From: Sphingomonas sp. OK281 | GTDB taxonomy: Bacteria; Pseudomonadota; Alphaproteobacteria; Sphingomonadales; Sphingomonadaceae | Direction of reading: 5' to 3' | Assembly (NCBI RefSeq): GCF_900115295.1 | Contig: NZ_FOVZ01000003.1 | Location: 62,001-126,000 of the forward strand | DNA: 64,000 bases | Shown: positions 41,034-50,164 of the stretch, piece by piece | Layout: every line of letters begins with the position of its first letter | Numbering within the stretch: the first letter of the stretch is position 1 | Notes under the pieces: model-generated | What the model was told of the DNA's origin: nothing | What the model saw: only the letters and a program-made list of their open reading frames with translations | Database searches by the model: none | Translations under genes and position numbers: made by a program

Positions 41034-41216
41034 TTAGATGTCGTCGCCGAGTGCGCCCTTGACGCTGCCCTTGACGTTCTGCGCAGTGCCCTTGGCCTGC
41101 TGCGCTTCGCCTTCGGCTACCAGCTTCTCGTTATCGGTCGCCTTACCGACGGCTTCCTTGACGTTGCCTGCAACCTTGTTGCCTGCTGCTGCGACCTTGT
41201 CGGTGAACTCGCCCAT
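41034..41216 (-). CDS. CsbD family stress protein
   Basis: A 60-residue hydrophilic protein of the CsbD family (MGEFTDKVAAAGNKVAGNVKEAVGKATDNEKLVAEGEAQQAKGTAQNVKGSVKGALGDDI). Composition is Ala/Gly/Lys rich and largely helical, typical of general-stress-induced proteins. AGGC at -9 to -6 of the ATG at 41216 provides a weak ribosome-binding site (GGAGGCTCTG). Function unknown; expression is commonly osmotic or general-stress dependent in this family. Confidence 0.85.
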   Translation of the reverse strand: MGEFTDKVAAAGNKVAGNVKEAVGKATDNEKLVAEGEAQQAKGTAQNVKGSVKGALGDDI

Positions 41217-41326
41217 CAGAGCCTCCACTTGCTGTGCGAACCCGCCAACCGGGCCGCTTGAACTTGCAGAGGTATAACGGCCGTCTTTACCGTGGGTTCC
41301 GTGACGTTTGCGTCATGACCTATGTT

Positions 41327-42319
41327 TCAGATCAACCCCGCCAATGGACTCGAAGGATCGGCATAACGACGCTGCCCCATCCGCCCGGCACGGTATGCCA
41401 GACGCCCCGATTCGACCGCGGCCTTCATCGCGGCGGCCATCATCAGCGGGTCCTTCGCCTCGGCGATCGCGGTGTTCATCAGCACGCCATCGCAACCGAG
41501 CTCCATCGCCACCGCCGCATCGGACGCCGTGCCGACACCGGCATCGACCAGCACGGGCACCCCTGCCCCCTCGACGATCAGGCGGATCGTCACGCGGTTC
41601 TGGATGCCGAGTCCCGAGCCGATCGGCGCGCCCAGCGGCATGATCGCGACCGCGCCGGCATTTTCGAGGCGCCTGGTGGCGATCGGATCGTCGACGCAAT
41701 AGACCATCGGCTTGAAGCCCTCGTTGGCGAGGATCTCGGTCGCGCGCAGCGTCTCGACCATGTCCGGATAGAGCGTCTTCGCCTCGCCAAGCACTTCGAG
41801 CTTCACGAGATCCCAGCCGCCCGCTTCGCGCGCCAGTCGCAGCGTGCGAATCGCCGATTCGGCATCGAAGCAGCCAGCAGTGTTGGGGAGGTACGTGATC
41901 TTCTTCGGATCTATGAAGTCGGTCAGCATCGGAGCGTTGCGATCGGATACGTTGACGCGGCGGACCGCGACCGTGACGATCTCCGCGCCCGAGGCCTCGA
42001 CCGCGGCGGCGTTCTGCGCGAAATCCTTGTACTTGCCGGTGCCGACGATCAGCCGTGACTTGAAGGTCTGGCCCGCGACAGTCCAGCTGTCGTCATGGTC
42101 GCCGCCGCCGACGAAATGCACGATCTCGAGGTCGTCGCCGTCCTCGACCATGACGTCCGCCAGGGTCGAGCGCGGCACGACTTCCATGTTGCGCTCGACC
42201 GCGATCTTCTCGGGTACGAGGCCGAGTTCGGTCGCGAGTCCTGCGAGGCTGAGCCCGGCGGAGACGCGCTTGTGCTCGCCGTTGACGGTGATCGAGACGG
42301 TGCCATCGGAATGGGGCAT
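41327..42319 (-). CDS. thiSG: ThiS-ThiG fusion (sulfur carrier and thiazole synthase)
   Basis: A 330-residue fusion. Residues 1-73 are the sulfur carrier ThiS, ending in HFVGGG; residues about 80-330 are thiazole synthase ThiG, starting [12 protein letters not shown]. The Schiff-base Lys of ThiG aligns with K173 in DLVKLEVLG, and [13 protein letters not shown] and [15 protein letters not shown] are family blocks. Thiazole synthesis needs a free ThiS Gly-Gly thiocarboxylate, yet here Gly71-Gly72 are internal, followed by GDHDDSW. No thiO, thiF or thiE is adjacent. No TPP riboswitch was found upstream. Confidence 0.92.
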   Translation of the reverse strand: MPHSDGTVSITVNGEHKRVSAGLSLAGLATELGLVPEKIAVERNMEVVPRSTLADVMVEDGDDLEIVHFVGGGDHDDSWTVAGQTFKSRLIVGTGKYKDFAQNAAAVEASGAEIVTVAVRRVNVSDRNAPMLTDFIDPKKITYLPNTAGCFDAESAIRTLRLAREAGGWDLVKLEVLGEAKTLYPDMVETLRATEILANEGFKPMVYCVDDPIATRRLENAGAVAIMPLGAPIGSGLGIQNRVTIRLIVEGAGVPVLVDAGVGTASDAAVAMELGCDGVLMNTAIAEAKDPLMMAAAMKAAVESGRLAYRAGRMGQRRYADPSSPLAGLI

Positions 42320-42451
42320 GGGTGCGTGATCCACTATACAGTGAAGGCGCGGCTCGACTTGTCGCGAGACGGGCCTGTAAGGAATGGCGTGACGCGCATA
42401 TAGAGACCGCTCCGCAGCACCCGCAACCGACCCGTAACCGAAAGGCCGCCC

Positions 42452-42886
42452 TTGCCCGATACGATATTCGTCCTGAACGGCCCCAACCTCAATTTGCTGG
42501 GAACGCGGGAGCCGGAAATCTATGGCGACGAGACGCTCGACGATATCGCCGGGATGCTGGAGGACCGCGCCCGCGAGCTCGACCTGGAGATCGACATGCG
42601 CCAGTCGAATCACGAGGGCCACCTCGTCGACTGGATCCAGGAGGCGCAGGCGCGCGGTGCGAAGGCGGTGATCCTCAACGCGGGTGCGTTCACACATACC
42701 TCGGTCGCGGTGCACGACGCGATCAAGGGCGTGAAGACGCCGGTGATCGAAGTGCATCTTTCCAATCCCCACACGCGTGAATCGTTCAGGCATGTGAGCC
42801 TGGTCGGTCAGGCGGCCAAGGGTACGATCGCGGGTTTCGGCGCGCTTTCGTATCTGCTCGCGCTTGAAGCCGTCGCACGGTTCTGA
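42452..42886 (+). CDS. aroQ: 3-Dehydroquinate dehydratase, type II
   Basis: A 144-residue dodecameric shikimate-pathway enzyme converting 3-dehydroquinate to 3-dehydroshikimate. [20 protein letters not shown] (Asn and the catalytic Arg/Tyr loop), [13 protein letters not shown] and [18 protein letters not shown] (His region) are complete. The start is a TTG; no ATG precedes the conserved N-terminus, and AAAGG lies upstream. It is 14 bases from accB, matching the common aroQ-accB-accC order. Confidence 0.94.
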   Translation: MPDTIFVLNGPNLNLLGTREPEIYGDETLDDIAGMLEDRARELDLEIDMRQSNHEGHLVDWIQEAQARGAKAVILNAGAFTHTSVAVHDAIKGVKTPVIEVHLSNPHTRESFRHVSLVGQAAKGTIAGFGALSYLLALEAVARF

Positions 42887-42900
42887 CAGGAGGCCCCGCC

Positions 42901-43389
42901 ATGAACGATACAACCGAAAACGCCGGTGCGATGCAGGTCGACGTGACCCTAGTGCGCCAGCTCGCCGAACTGCTCGACACCACGCAGCTGACCGAGATCG
43001 AAGTCGAGGACGGCTCGCGCCGGATTCGCGTCGCGCGCAAGGCCGCCCAGGCAGCACCCGTCGCGCATTACGCGCCGGCGCCTGCTCCGGCCCCCGTCTC
43101 GGCACCGTTGTCGATCCCGCAGGCCGAGGTCGGCGCGTCCGCCCCCGCGATCAGCGCGAGCGCAGTCAAGTCACCGATGGTCGGCACCGTCTATCTCGCC
43201 GCCAACCCCGAGGCGAAGCCGTTCTCGACGGTCGGCCAGAAGGTCAATGCGGGCGACACGTTGCTTATCATCGAGGCGATGAAGGTGATGAACACGATCG
43301 TCGCGCCGTCGGCGGGCACCGTGACCGCGATTCTGGTCGAGAACGGCCAGCCGGTCGAGTTCGACCAGCCGCTGGTCGTGGTGGAATAA
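42901..43389 (+). CDS. accB: Biotin carboxyl carrier protein of acetyl-CoA carboxylase
   Basis: A 162-residue carrier for the carboxyl group in the first step of fatty acid synthesis. The biotinylated Lys is K128 in [10 protein letters not shown] Pro/Ala-rich linker (about 48-85) joins an N-terminal helical segment to the lipoyl/biotinyl domain. AGGAGG precedes the ATG. Its stop TAA overlaps the accC ATG by one base (TAATG), a strong coupling signal. Confidence 0.95.
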   Translation: MNDTTENAGAMQVDVTLVRQLAELLDTTQLTEIEVEDGSRRIRVARKAAQAAPVAHYAPAPAPAPVSAPLSIPQAEVGASAPAISASAVKSPMVGTVYLAANPEAKPFSTVGQKVNAGDTLLIIEAMKVMNTIVAPSAGTVTAILVENGQPVEFDQPLVVVE

Positions 43390-44741
43390 TGCCGCAAATC
43401 AAGAAGCTGCTCATTGCGAATCGCGGCGAGATCGCGCTGCGGATCCACCGTGCCTGCCATGAGATGGGCATCAAGACGGTCGCGGTGCACTCGACCGCCG
43501 ACGCCGACGCGATGCACGTCCGGCTCGCCGACGAGGCGATCTGCATCGGACCGCCGTCCGCCGCCGACAGCTATCTGAACATCCCGAACATCATCTCGGC
43601 CGCCGAAATCTCGGGCGCGGATGCGATCCATCCGGGCTACGGCTTCCTCAGCGAGAACGCGCAGTTCGCCGAGATCGTTGAACTCCACAACATCCTGTTC
43701 GTCGGGCCGAAGCCCGAGCACATCCGCACGATGGGCGACAAGGTCCAGGCGAAGCGCACAGCGGGCGCACTCGGGTTGCCGCTCGTCCCCGGTTCGGACG
43801 GTGCGATCAGCGACATCGCCGAGGCGAAGCGGATCGCCGAGGACATCGGCTATCCGGTGATTATCAAGGCTGCTAGCGGCGGCGGTGGTCGCGGGATGAA
43901 GGTGGTCAACGACCCCGAAGACCTCGAAACGCAGATGCAGCAGGCCGGCAGCGAGGCGAAGGCCGCGTTCGGCGACGCCACCGTCTACATGGAAAAATAC
44001 CTCGGTAACCCGCGGCATATCGAATTCCAGATCTTCGGCGACGGTGAGGGCAACGCGATCCACCTGGGCGAGCGCGACTGCTCGTTGCAGCGCCGCCACC
44101 AGAAGGTGCTCGAGGAAGCCCCCTCGCCGATCATCACCGCCGAAGAACGCGAGCGGATGGGCGGGATCGTCGCCAAGGCGATGGCCGACATGGGCTATCG
44201 CGGCGCGGGGACGATCGAGTTCCTGTGGGAAGCGGGCGAATTCTACTTCATCGAGATGAACACCCGGCTCCAGGTCGAGCATCCGGTGACCGAGATGATC
44301 ACGGGCCTCGATCTGGTCCGCGAGCAGATCCGCGTGGCCGAGGGTCATCCGCTGACGCTCCGTCAGGAAGACGTCCAGTTCCGCGGGCACGCGATCGAAT
44401 GCCGCATCAACGCCGAGGACCCGCGCACGTTCGCGCCGTCGCCGGGGCTAGTGAAGGTGTATCATGCGCCGGGCGGGATGCATGTGCGCGTCGATAGCGG
44501 ACTGTATGCGGGCTATCGCGTGCCGCCTTACTATGACTCGATGATCGCCAAGCTGATCGTCTACGGGACGACCCGGCAGGGTGCGCTGCGCCGGTTGCGG
44601 CGTGCGCTCGAGGAGATGGTGATCGAGGGCGTCACGACGACGATCCCGCTGCACCGTGCGCTGCTCGACGATCCCGAGTTCCAGGAAGGCGCGTACACGA
44701 TCAAGTGGCTGGAAGAGTGGTTGGCCAAGCAGGGGGCGTAA
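43389..44741 (+). CDS. accC: Acetyl-CoA carboxylase biotin carboxylase subunit
   Basis: A 450-residue ATP-grasp enzyme that carboxylates biotin on Acc[19 protein letters not shown] begins the biotin carboxylase N-domain, [12 protein letters not shown] follows, [12 protein letters not shown] is the ATP lid glycine loop, and [16 protein letters not shown] and [28 protein letters not shown] complete the active site. Full length for AccC. No accA or accD in the window. Confidence 0.96.
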   Translation: MPQIKKLLIANRGEIALRIHRACHEMGIKTVAVHSTADADAMHVRLADEAICIGPPSAADSYLNIPNIISAAEISGADAIHPGYGFLSENAQFAEIVELHNILFVGPKPEHIRTMGDKVQAKRTAGALGLPLVPGSDGAISDIAEAKRIAEDIGYPVIIKAASGGGGRGMKVVNDPEDLETQMQQAGSEAKAAFGDATVYMEKYLGNPRHIEFQIFGDGEGNAIHLGERDCSLQRRHQKVLEEAPSPIITAEERERMGGIVAKAMADMGYRGAGTIEFLWEAGEFYFIEMNTRLQVEHPVTEMITGLDLVREQIRVAEGHPLTLRQEDVQFRGHAIECRINAEDPRTFAPSPGLVKVYHAPGGMHVRVDSGLYAGYRVPPYYDSMIAKLIVYGTTRQGALRRLRRALEEMVIEGVTTTIPLHRALLDDPEFQEGAYTIKWLEEWLAKQGA

Positions 44742-44758
44742 CTTCCCCACGGTACTAA

Positions 44759-44819
44759 GCTTGTTCTCCCGCGAAGGCGGGAGCCCAGACTGGGCTCCCG
44801 CCTTCGCGGGAGAACAAGA
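44759..44819. repeat. GC-rich palindromic repeat, family B
   Basis: CTTGTTCTCCCGCGAAGGCG and GGAGCCCAG, mirrored by CTGGGCTCC and CGCCTTCGCGGGAGAACAAG, with only a few central bases: a near-perfect 28-base inverted repeat. It is the closest intergenic relative of the copy in the FAD oxidoreductase gene. Confidence 0.88.
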
Positions 44820-44873
44820 AGCGGTTGGGACCTGTGTTCTGGCTGACGTTAGTTTCGATATGACGGAGCATTC

Positions 44874-45209
44874 GTGAAGGCGACGATCTACCACAACCCG
44901 CGTTGCTCGAAGTCCCGCGAGGCGCTCGCGCTGCTGCAAGAGGCAGGAGCGGACGTCACGATCGTCGAATACCTCAAGAACCCGCCCTCCCGCGCTGAAC
45001 TCGTCCGCCTCTACGACCGCGCCGGCATGACGCCGCGCCAGGGGCTCCGCATGGCCGAGGACGGCGCCAAGGCAGTCAAGCACCGCGACGCCGAGGCGAT
45101 CCTCGATGCGATGATGATCGATCCGCTGTTGATCGAGCGCCCGCTGATCGAGACAGACAAGGGCGTCCGGCTCGGCCGCCCGATCGCCCGGCTGCACGAG
45201 ATCCTGTGA
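44874..45209 (+). CDS. ArsC-like reductase (glutaredoxin type, YfgD-like)
   Basis: A 111-residue thioredoxin-fold protein of the ArsC/Spx superfamily with the redox Cys in NPRCSKSREAL. The CSKSR context is the type annotated arsenate reductase (glutaredoxin) or YfgD; arsenate activity is not certain and no ars genes are nearby. The C-terminal RPLIETDKGVRLGRP is typical. The start is a GTG with CGGAG seven bases before it. It is upstream of the glnB promoter region. Confidence 0.85.
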   Translation: MKATIYHNPRCSKSREALALLQEAGADVTIVEYLKNPPSRAELVRLYDRAGMTPRQGLRMAEDGAKAVKHRDAEAILDAMMIDPLLIERPLIETDKGVRLGRPIARLHEIL

Positions 45210-45237
45210 TCGGCTCCGCTGCCCTTAAATTGCGCAC

Positions 45238-45252
45238 GCACCGTTCAGGTGC
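45238..45252. promoter_or_regulatory. NtrC-type enhancer site
   Basis: GCACC-GTTCA-GGTGC, an exact match to the NtrC half-sites with a 5-base spacer, nested in a larger dyad beginning AAATTGCG and ending CGCAATTT (about 45227-45260). Its centre lies about 90 bases upstream of the expected start site from the sigma54 promoter at 45310. Confidence 0.75.
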
Positions 45253-45270
45253 CGCAATTTCGGGCAGTGA

Positions 45271-45732
<462 letters not shown>

Positions 45733-45748
45733 TTCCGAACCGCGCATA

Positions 45749-45793
45749 TTGCGTTGACGACGAGTGACGACATCGTCATTTGACGCGACGCAA
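45749..45793. promoter_or_regulatory. Imperfect dyad between glnB and glnA
   Basis: TTGCGT (45749-45754) and TGACGA-CA-TCGTCA (45765-45778) are nested with ACGCAA (45788-45793), giving a centred dyad symmetry of 45 bases in the 143-base glnB-glnA gap. It could be an operator, an attenuating hairpin or a processing site that separates glnB and glnA levels. Confidence 0.45.
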
Positions 45794-45875
45794 CATTGTG
45801 TGGAAATTCTGTTCCATACCGCAATTAGATTCCCCGCATGACGCGGTGGAAATCTCAAAACGAAGGGCAAGCATC

Positions 45876-47288
45876 ATGGCGAATTCGGCCTCCGACGTTC
45901 TCAATATGATCAAGGACCAGGAGATCGAGTGGGTCGATCTGCGGTTCACCGATCCCAAGGGCAAGTGGCAGCATCTGACGATGGTCGCGAGCCTGATCGG
46001 CGAAGACGAGCTGACCGACGGCCTGATGTTCGACGGCTCGTCGATCGAGGGCTGGAAGGCGATCAACGAGAGCGACATGACGCTCAAGCCCGATCTCGAC
46101 GCGGTCTATGTCGATCCGTTCTCGGCGACGCCGATGATGATTCTGATCTGCGACATCGCCGATCCGTCGACCGGCGAGCTGTACGCGCGCGATCCGCGTT
46201 CGACCGCCAAGCGCGCCGAGGCATATCTGCTGACCACCGGCGTCGGCGACACCGTGTATGTCGGCCCCGAAGCCGAATTCTTCATGTTCGACGACGTCCG
46301 CTTCGAGAACAGCTATTCGACCAGCTACTACAAGATCGACGACATCGAGCTGCCGGGCAATTCGGGTCGCGAATATGAGGGCGGCAACCTCGGCCACCGC
46401 CCGCGCGCCAAGGGCGGTTACTTCCCGGTCGCGCCGGTCGACAGCGCCGTCGACATCCGCGGCGAGATGGTCTCGACGATGATCGAGATGGGTCTGCCCT
46501 GCGACAAGCATCACCACGAGGTCGCGGCCGCACAGCACGAGCTGGGCCTGACGTTCGGCACGCTGACGCAGACCGCGGATCGCATGCAGATCTACAAGTA
46601 CGTCGTCCACCAGGTCGCGCATGCGTACGGCAAGACCGCGACGTTCATGCCGAAGCCGATCAAGGAGGACAACGGTTCGGGGATGCACACGCATTTCTCG
46701 ATCTGGGAAGGCAAGACCCCGCTGTTCGCCGGCAACGGCTATGCGGGCCTGAGCGACATGTGCCTGTATTTCATCGGCGGCATCATCAAGCACGCCAAGG
46801 CGGTCAACGCGTTCACCAACCCGTCGACCAACAGCTACAAGCGCCTCGTCCCCGGCTACGAAGCACCGGTGCTGCTCGCCTACTCGGCACGCAACCGCTC
46901 GGCATCGTGCCGCATTCCGTACGGCACCGGCCCCAAGGCGAAGCGCGTCGAAGTGCGCTTCCCGGACGCGCTGGCCAACCCGTATCTCGCCTACGCGGCG
47001 CTGATGATGGCCGGCATGGACGGCATCCTCAACAAGATCCATCCGGGCGAAGCGATGGACAAGAACCTGTACGACCTGCCGCCGGCAGAACTCGCGCAGG
47101 TCCCGACCGTCGCGGGTTCGCTCCGCGAGGCGCTCGAATGCCTGCTGGCCGATCACGACTTCCTGCTGAAGGGCGACGTGTTCTCGAAGGATCAGATCGA
47201 GAGCTATGTCGAGATCAAGTACGCTGAGGTTGCGCGTTGGGAGATGACGCCTAGCCCGGTTGAATATGACATGTACTATAGCGGGTGA
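45876..47288 (+). CDS. glnA: Glutamine synthetase type I
   Basis: A 470-residue dodecameric enzyme joining ammonia to glutamate. [46 protein letters not shown] and [11 protein letters not shown] are the metal, ammonia and ATP site motifs. Tyr399 in DKNLYDLPP is the adenylylation site that inactivates the enzyme when nitrogen is ample. The ATG at 45876 ([24 protein letters not shown]) has AGGG eight bases upstream. It follows glnB, as usual in alphaproteobacteria. Confidence 0.97.
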   Translation: MANSASDVLNMIKDQEIEWVDLRFTDPKGKWQHLTMVASLIGEDELTDGLMFDGSSIEGWKAINESDMTLKPDLDAVYVDPFSATPMMILICDIADPSTGELYARDPRSTAKRAEAYLLTTGVGDTVYVGPEAEFFMFDDVRFENSYSTSYYKIDDIELPGNSGREYEGGNLGHRPRAKGGYFPVAPVDSAVDIRGEMVSTMIEMGLPCDKHHHEVAAAQHELGLTFGTLTQTADRMQIYKYVVHQVAHAYGKTATFMPKPIKEDNGSGMHTHFSIWEGKTPLFAGNGYAGLSDMCLYFIGGIIKHAKAVNAFTNPSTNSYKRLVPGYEAPVLLAYSARNRSASCRIPYGTGPKAKRVEVRFPDALANPYLAYAALMMAGMDGILNKIHPGEAMDKNLYDLPPAELAQVPTVAGSLREALECLLADHDFLLKGDVFSKDQIESYVEIKYAEVARWEMTPSPVEYDMYYSG

Positions 47289-47391
47289 GCTGCCGAGCCG
47301 GCAGCGGTGCGCGAGAGCGCACAGCCGCTGTCGGCCGGCGTCGCGAGTAGCGACGACCGACGGCGTGGCTTCGCCACGTCGCTGAATTGGA

Positions 47392-47427
47392 AGAGGGCGC
47401 ACGGAGCAATCCGGGCGCCCTCTTTCT
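47392..47427 (+). terminator. Rho-independent terminator after glnA
   Basis: AGAGGGCGC and GCGCCCTCT form a 9-base stem with a 14-base loop, followed by TTCTTT. This is a conventional terminator for the glnBA transcript, 100 bases after the stop. A further hairpin (CGTGGC-TTC-GCCACG) precedes it. Confidence 0.75.
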
Positions 47428-47493
47428 TTAAGGCCTAACGAACCCTCTTCCCGGCGCGTTCAATGGGAGGAGAGATCAGGCCGGCGCCCCTTC

Positions 47494-47588
47494 CGTCATT
47501 CCCGCGGAGGCGGGAACCCACACTGGCTGACGGCGCGATCGAAGCGCGAGTGGTCGAGTTTATGGATCCCCGCCTGCGCGGGGATGAC
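47494..47588. repeat. GC-rich palindromic repeat, family B variant
   Basis: CGTCATTCCCGCGGAGGCGGG at the left, mirrored by CCCCGCCTGCGCGGGGATGACG at the right, a close relative of the copy at 8381. It is the first of two repeats in the 512-base gap between glnA and the UbiB-like gene; apart from these and the terminator I see nothing there. Confidence 0.82.
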
Positions 47589-47633
47589 GATGGGGTCGAG
47601 GATGACGAACGGCATGGCCCGATGTCCGCGCCA

Positions 47634-47694
47634 AGCTTGTTTCCCCGCGAAGGCGGGGACCCAGTCTGGGCTCCCGCCTTCGCGGGAGAACAAG
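47634..47694. repeat. GC-rich palindromic repeat, family B
   Basis: CTTGTTTCCCCGCGAAGGCG and GGACCCAG, mirrored by CTGGGCTCC and CGCCTTCGCGGGAGAACAAG. It lies 45 bases after the previous repeat, so two copies of different subgroups are arranged in tandem. Confidence 0.85.
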
Positions 47695-47800
47695 AAGGGG
47701 TAGCCTCGGTTAACTTCGCGCCGTGAGGCTGATTGATCGACCGCTAGAGCCACCCATATCCCGTCCAAGACGCACCGCCCCCAAAACCCAAGGAACACCC

Positions 47801-49138
47801 GTGACCGAAGACAACGGCAACAGCGCCGGACGCGCCATCCCGAGCGGCCGCCTCGCCCGCCTCGGCGTCTTCGGCAAACTCGCGGGCGGCGTCGCCGGCG
47901 GCGTAGTAGCAGAAGGCGCGCGCCGCCTAGCAAATGGCGAACGCCCCAAGATCGGCGATCTCCTCCTCACCCTCGCCAACGCCACGCGCGTCGCCGACCA
48001 GCTCTCGCACCTCCGTGGCGCCGCGATGAAGCTGGGGCAGATGATCTCGATGGACGCGGGCGACATGCTCCCGCCCGAACTCGCGACCATCCTCGCCCGC
48101 CTGCGCAACAACGCGAACCACATGCCGCCGCAGCAGCTCGATCGCGTGCTTGCCGCCGAATGGGGCAAGGACTGGCGCCGCCGGTTCGCGCATTTCCAGG
48201 CGCACCCGGTCGCTGCGGCCTCGATCGGCCAGGTCCACCGCGCGCGCCTGCCAGACGGCACCGAACTGGCGATCAAGGTCCAGTATCCCGGTGTGAAGGA
48301 AAGCATCGACGCCGACGTAGACAACGTCGCGACGCTGCTGCGCGTGTCGGGCATGCTCCCCAAGTCGCTCGACATCGCGCCGTTGCTCGACGAGGCGAAG
48401 AAGCAGCTTCACGAGGAAGCCGATTACCTCCGCGAAGCGCAGATGCTCGCACGCTACGGCGACCTGCTCGCCGACCAGTCGCAGTTCGTCGTGCCCACAC
48501 TCTATTCCGAGCTCACCACGCCACGAGTCCTCGCGATGAGCTTCGTCACCGGCGTGCCCGTCGAGACGCTGGAAACCGCGTCGCAGGATGTCCGCGACCG
48601 GGTGATGCACGACCTGATCTCGCTCGTGCTGCGCGAGCTGTTCGACTGGCGGCTGATGCAGACCGATCCGAACTTCGCCAACTACCGCTGGCAGCCCGAG
48701 ACGGAAAAGCTGGTCCTGCTCGATTTCGGCGCCGCCCGTCCCCTGCCCGCCGAGACCGGCGACGGGTATCGCCGCCTGCTTACCGCAGCCCTCGCCGGCG
48801 ACCGTGACGCGGTACGCGAAGCCGCAATCGCCGCCGGGTTCCTCGGCGAGGCGGCCGTGCTCCAGCACCGCGCACTGGTCGACCGCATGATCGACGTCAT
48901 CCTCGCCGAACTCGCCAAGCCCGGCCCGTTCGACTTCGGCGACCGCGCGTTCGTCGGCGTGCTGCGCGAACAGGGCACCGAGATCGCGCGCGACCGCGAT
49001 ACCTGGCACTTGCCGCCGATCGACACGCTGTTCGTCCAGCGTAAGATCAGCGGCACCGCCTTGCTCGCCGCGCGCCTCAGGGCGCGGGTCGACATTCGCA
49101 CGATGGTCGCCGCCTATTGCGACGGCGTGCCATCGTGA
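47801..49138 (+). CDS. ABC1/UbiB (AarF) family atypical kinase
   Basis: A 445-residue atypical kinase-like protein of the ADCK3/COQ8/UbiB family, linked to ubiquinone biosynthesis and lipid extraction. The family KxGQ motif is AAMKLGQMISMDAGDMLPPELA; the Ala-rich loop is AASIGQVHRA; QTDPNFANY and LLDFGAARPL hold the metal-binding residues. No C-terminal membrane helix is visible, unlike E. coli UbiB, so it is closer to the soluble ADCK3/COQ8-type group. The start is a GTG at 47801 with AAGGA six bases upstream. Confidence 0.88.
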   Translation: MTEDNGNSAGRAIPSGRLARLGVFGKLAGGVAGGVVAEGARRLANGERPKIGDLLLTLANATRVADQLSHLRGAAMKLGQMISMDAGDMLPPELATILARLRNNANHMPPQQLDRVLAAEWGKDWRRRFAHFQAHPVAAASIGQVHRARLPDGTELAIKVQYPGVKESIDADVDNVATLLRVSGMLPKSLDIAPLLDEAKKQLHEEADYLREAQMLARYGDLLADQSQFVVPTLYSELTTPRVLAMSFVTGVPVETLETASQDVRDRVMHDLISLVLRELFDWRLMQTDPNFANYRWQPETEKLVLLDFGAARPLPAETGDGYRRLLTAALAGDRDAVREAAIAAGFLGEAAVLQHRALVDRMIDVILAELAKPGPFDFGDRAFVGVLREQGTEIARDRDTWHLPPIDTLFVQRKISGTALLAARLRARVDIRTMVAAYCDGVPS

Positions 49139-49141
49139 GGA

Positions 49142-50164
49142 TCAGCGTAACTTCAGCGCGCGCTTCACGCTCGCCCAGCTGACATACTTGAAGTTTTGTG
49201 TGGCCGGTGCGTTGTCGCCGTCTTGAGCGACGAACAGGCCCTGAGGGTAGGCGGGGCCGAAGTTGCCGAGCATCAGCTCGATCCCGTCGGTATCGCTGGT
49301 ACCGTCAATCGCGCCCCCGCCGATGCGGAAGCGACCGGCATAGGTGACGCCCGGCAGGCGGTAGAGCGTGTAGGCGTTGTCGCCCTGGCTCGACACGACG
49401 AGATAGCCGCCGTTCCTGCCCGACGGGGCGAGCGCGAGCCCTTCCGCGTCGGCGACCAGCGTCTTGCCGTCGACCTTGGCGATCGCAGTTGCGGTGACCG
49501 GCGCGGATGGGTCTGCGTCGAAGCGCCAGAGGCCGACATCTTCCTCGGCGACGTAGAGCTGCCCGGTGCGATCATCGACGACGCAGCCTTCGGACTGGGT
49601 GCCGAGTTTCATCGAGCGGACCGTCGTGACCTTGGGCGATGCGCCGGACAGGTCGATCGCGACCTGGTCGATGCGGCCGTCCTTCAACACGACGAAGCCG
49701 AACAGCGCGTGGTCGCGCGCGCGGGTCCAGAGGCACATGCCGTAGGCCTCGCCCGGACCGACCGGGAAGCGGCCGAGGGGCACGAGCTTCGCCGCCGCCG
49801 TGTCGAGCGTGAACAGCGAGACATGTGCGGTGGCGATGTCGGCCCGGTCGCTGGCAGCGGCGATCACGCGCGTCCCCAGATCGCGCAAGTCGACGTTGTT
49901 GAGCCGCGCGGCCGGGGTGAAGCTCAGGCGCTTGCCCGTCAGGCTGTAGACGTGGATTCCCGCCTTCTTGTCGGTGCCGATGACGAGGCTCTTCGCCAGA
50001 TCGCCCGCGTCGCGCCAGATCGCGGGATCGTCCGCGGCATCGGCGGCGGTGTCGACCGGGTCGGTCTCGGCGGTCGCGGCGACCATCGGCGCCTCGACCG
50101 CCACCGGGGTCGAGGTCGTTGCACATCCCGCCAGCAATATCGCGATGAAGGGCAGCATGCGCAT
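49142..50164 (-). CDS. Beta-propeller phytase (lipoprotein)
   Basis: A 340-residue calcium-dependent phytase of the six-bladed propeller family, releasing phosphate from phytate (myo-inositol hexakisphosphate). The N-terminus MRMLPFIAILLAGC has a lipobox with C14, so it is probably anchored in the outer or inner membrane facing the periplasm. ADDPAIWRDA, TQSEGCVVDDRTGQLYVAEEDVGLWRF and TSDTDGIELM are family calcium/phosphate-site blades. Its ATG overlaps the stop of the TonB receptor (ATGA), so the two are coupled in a Pho-controlled operon. Confidence 0.92.
   Translation of the reverse strand: MRMLPFIAILLAGCATTSTPVAVEAPMVAATAETDPVDTAADAADDPAIWRDAGDLAKSLVIGTDKKAGIHVYSLTGKRLSFTPAARLNNVDLRDLGTRVIAAASDRADIATAHVSLFTLDTAAAKLVPLGRFPVGPGEAYGMCLWTRARDHALFGFVVLKDGRIDQVAIDLSGASPKVTTVRSMKLGTQSEGCVVDDRTGQLYVAEEDVGLWRFDADPSAPVTATAIAKVDGKTLVADAEGLALAPSGRNGGYLVVSSQGDNAYTLYRLPGVTYAGRFRIGGGAIDGTSDTDGIELMLGNFGPAYPQGLFVAQDGDNAPATQNFKYVSWASVKRALKLR

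Noticed and set aside
42320-42451. A TPP riboswitch upstream of ThiS-ThiG
   Set aside because: The conserved CUGAGA and ACCUGAUCUGG segments are absent in this gap on the minus strand.
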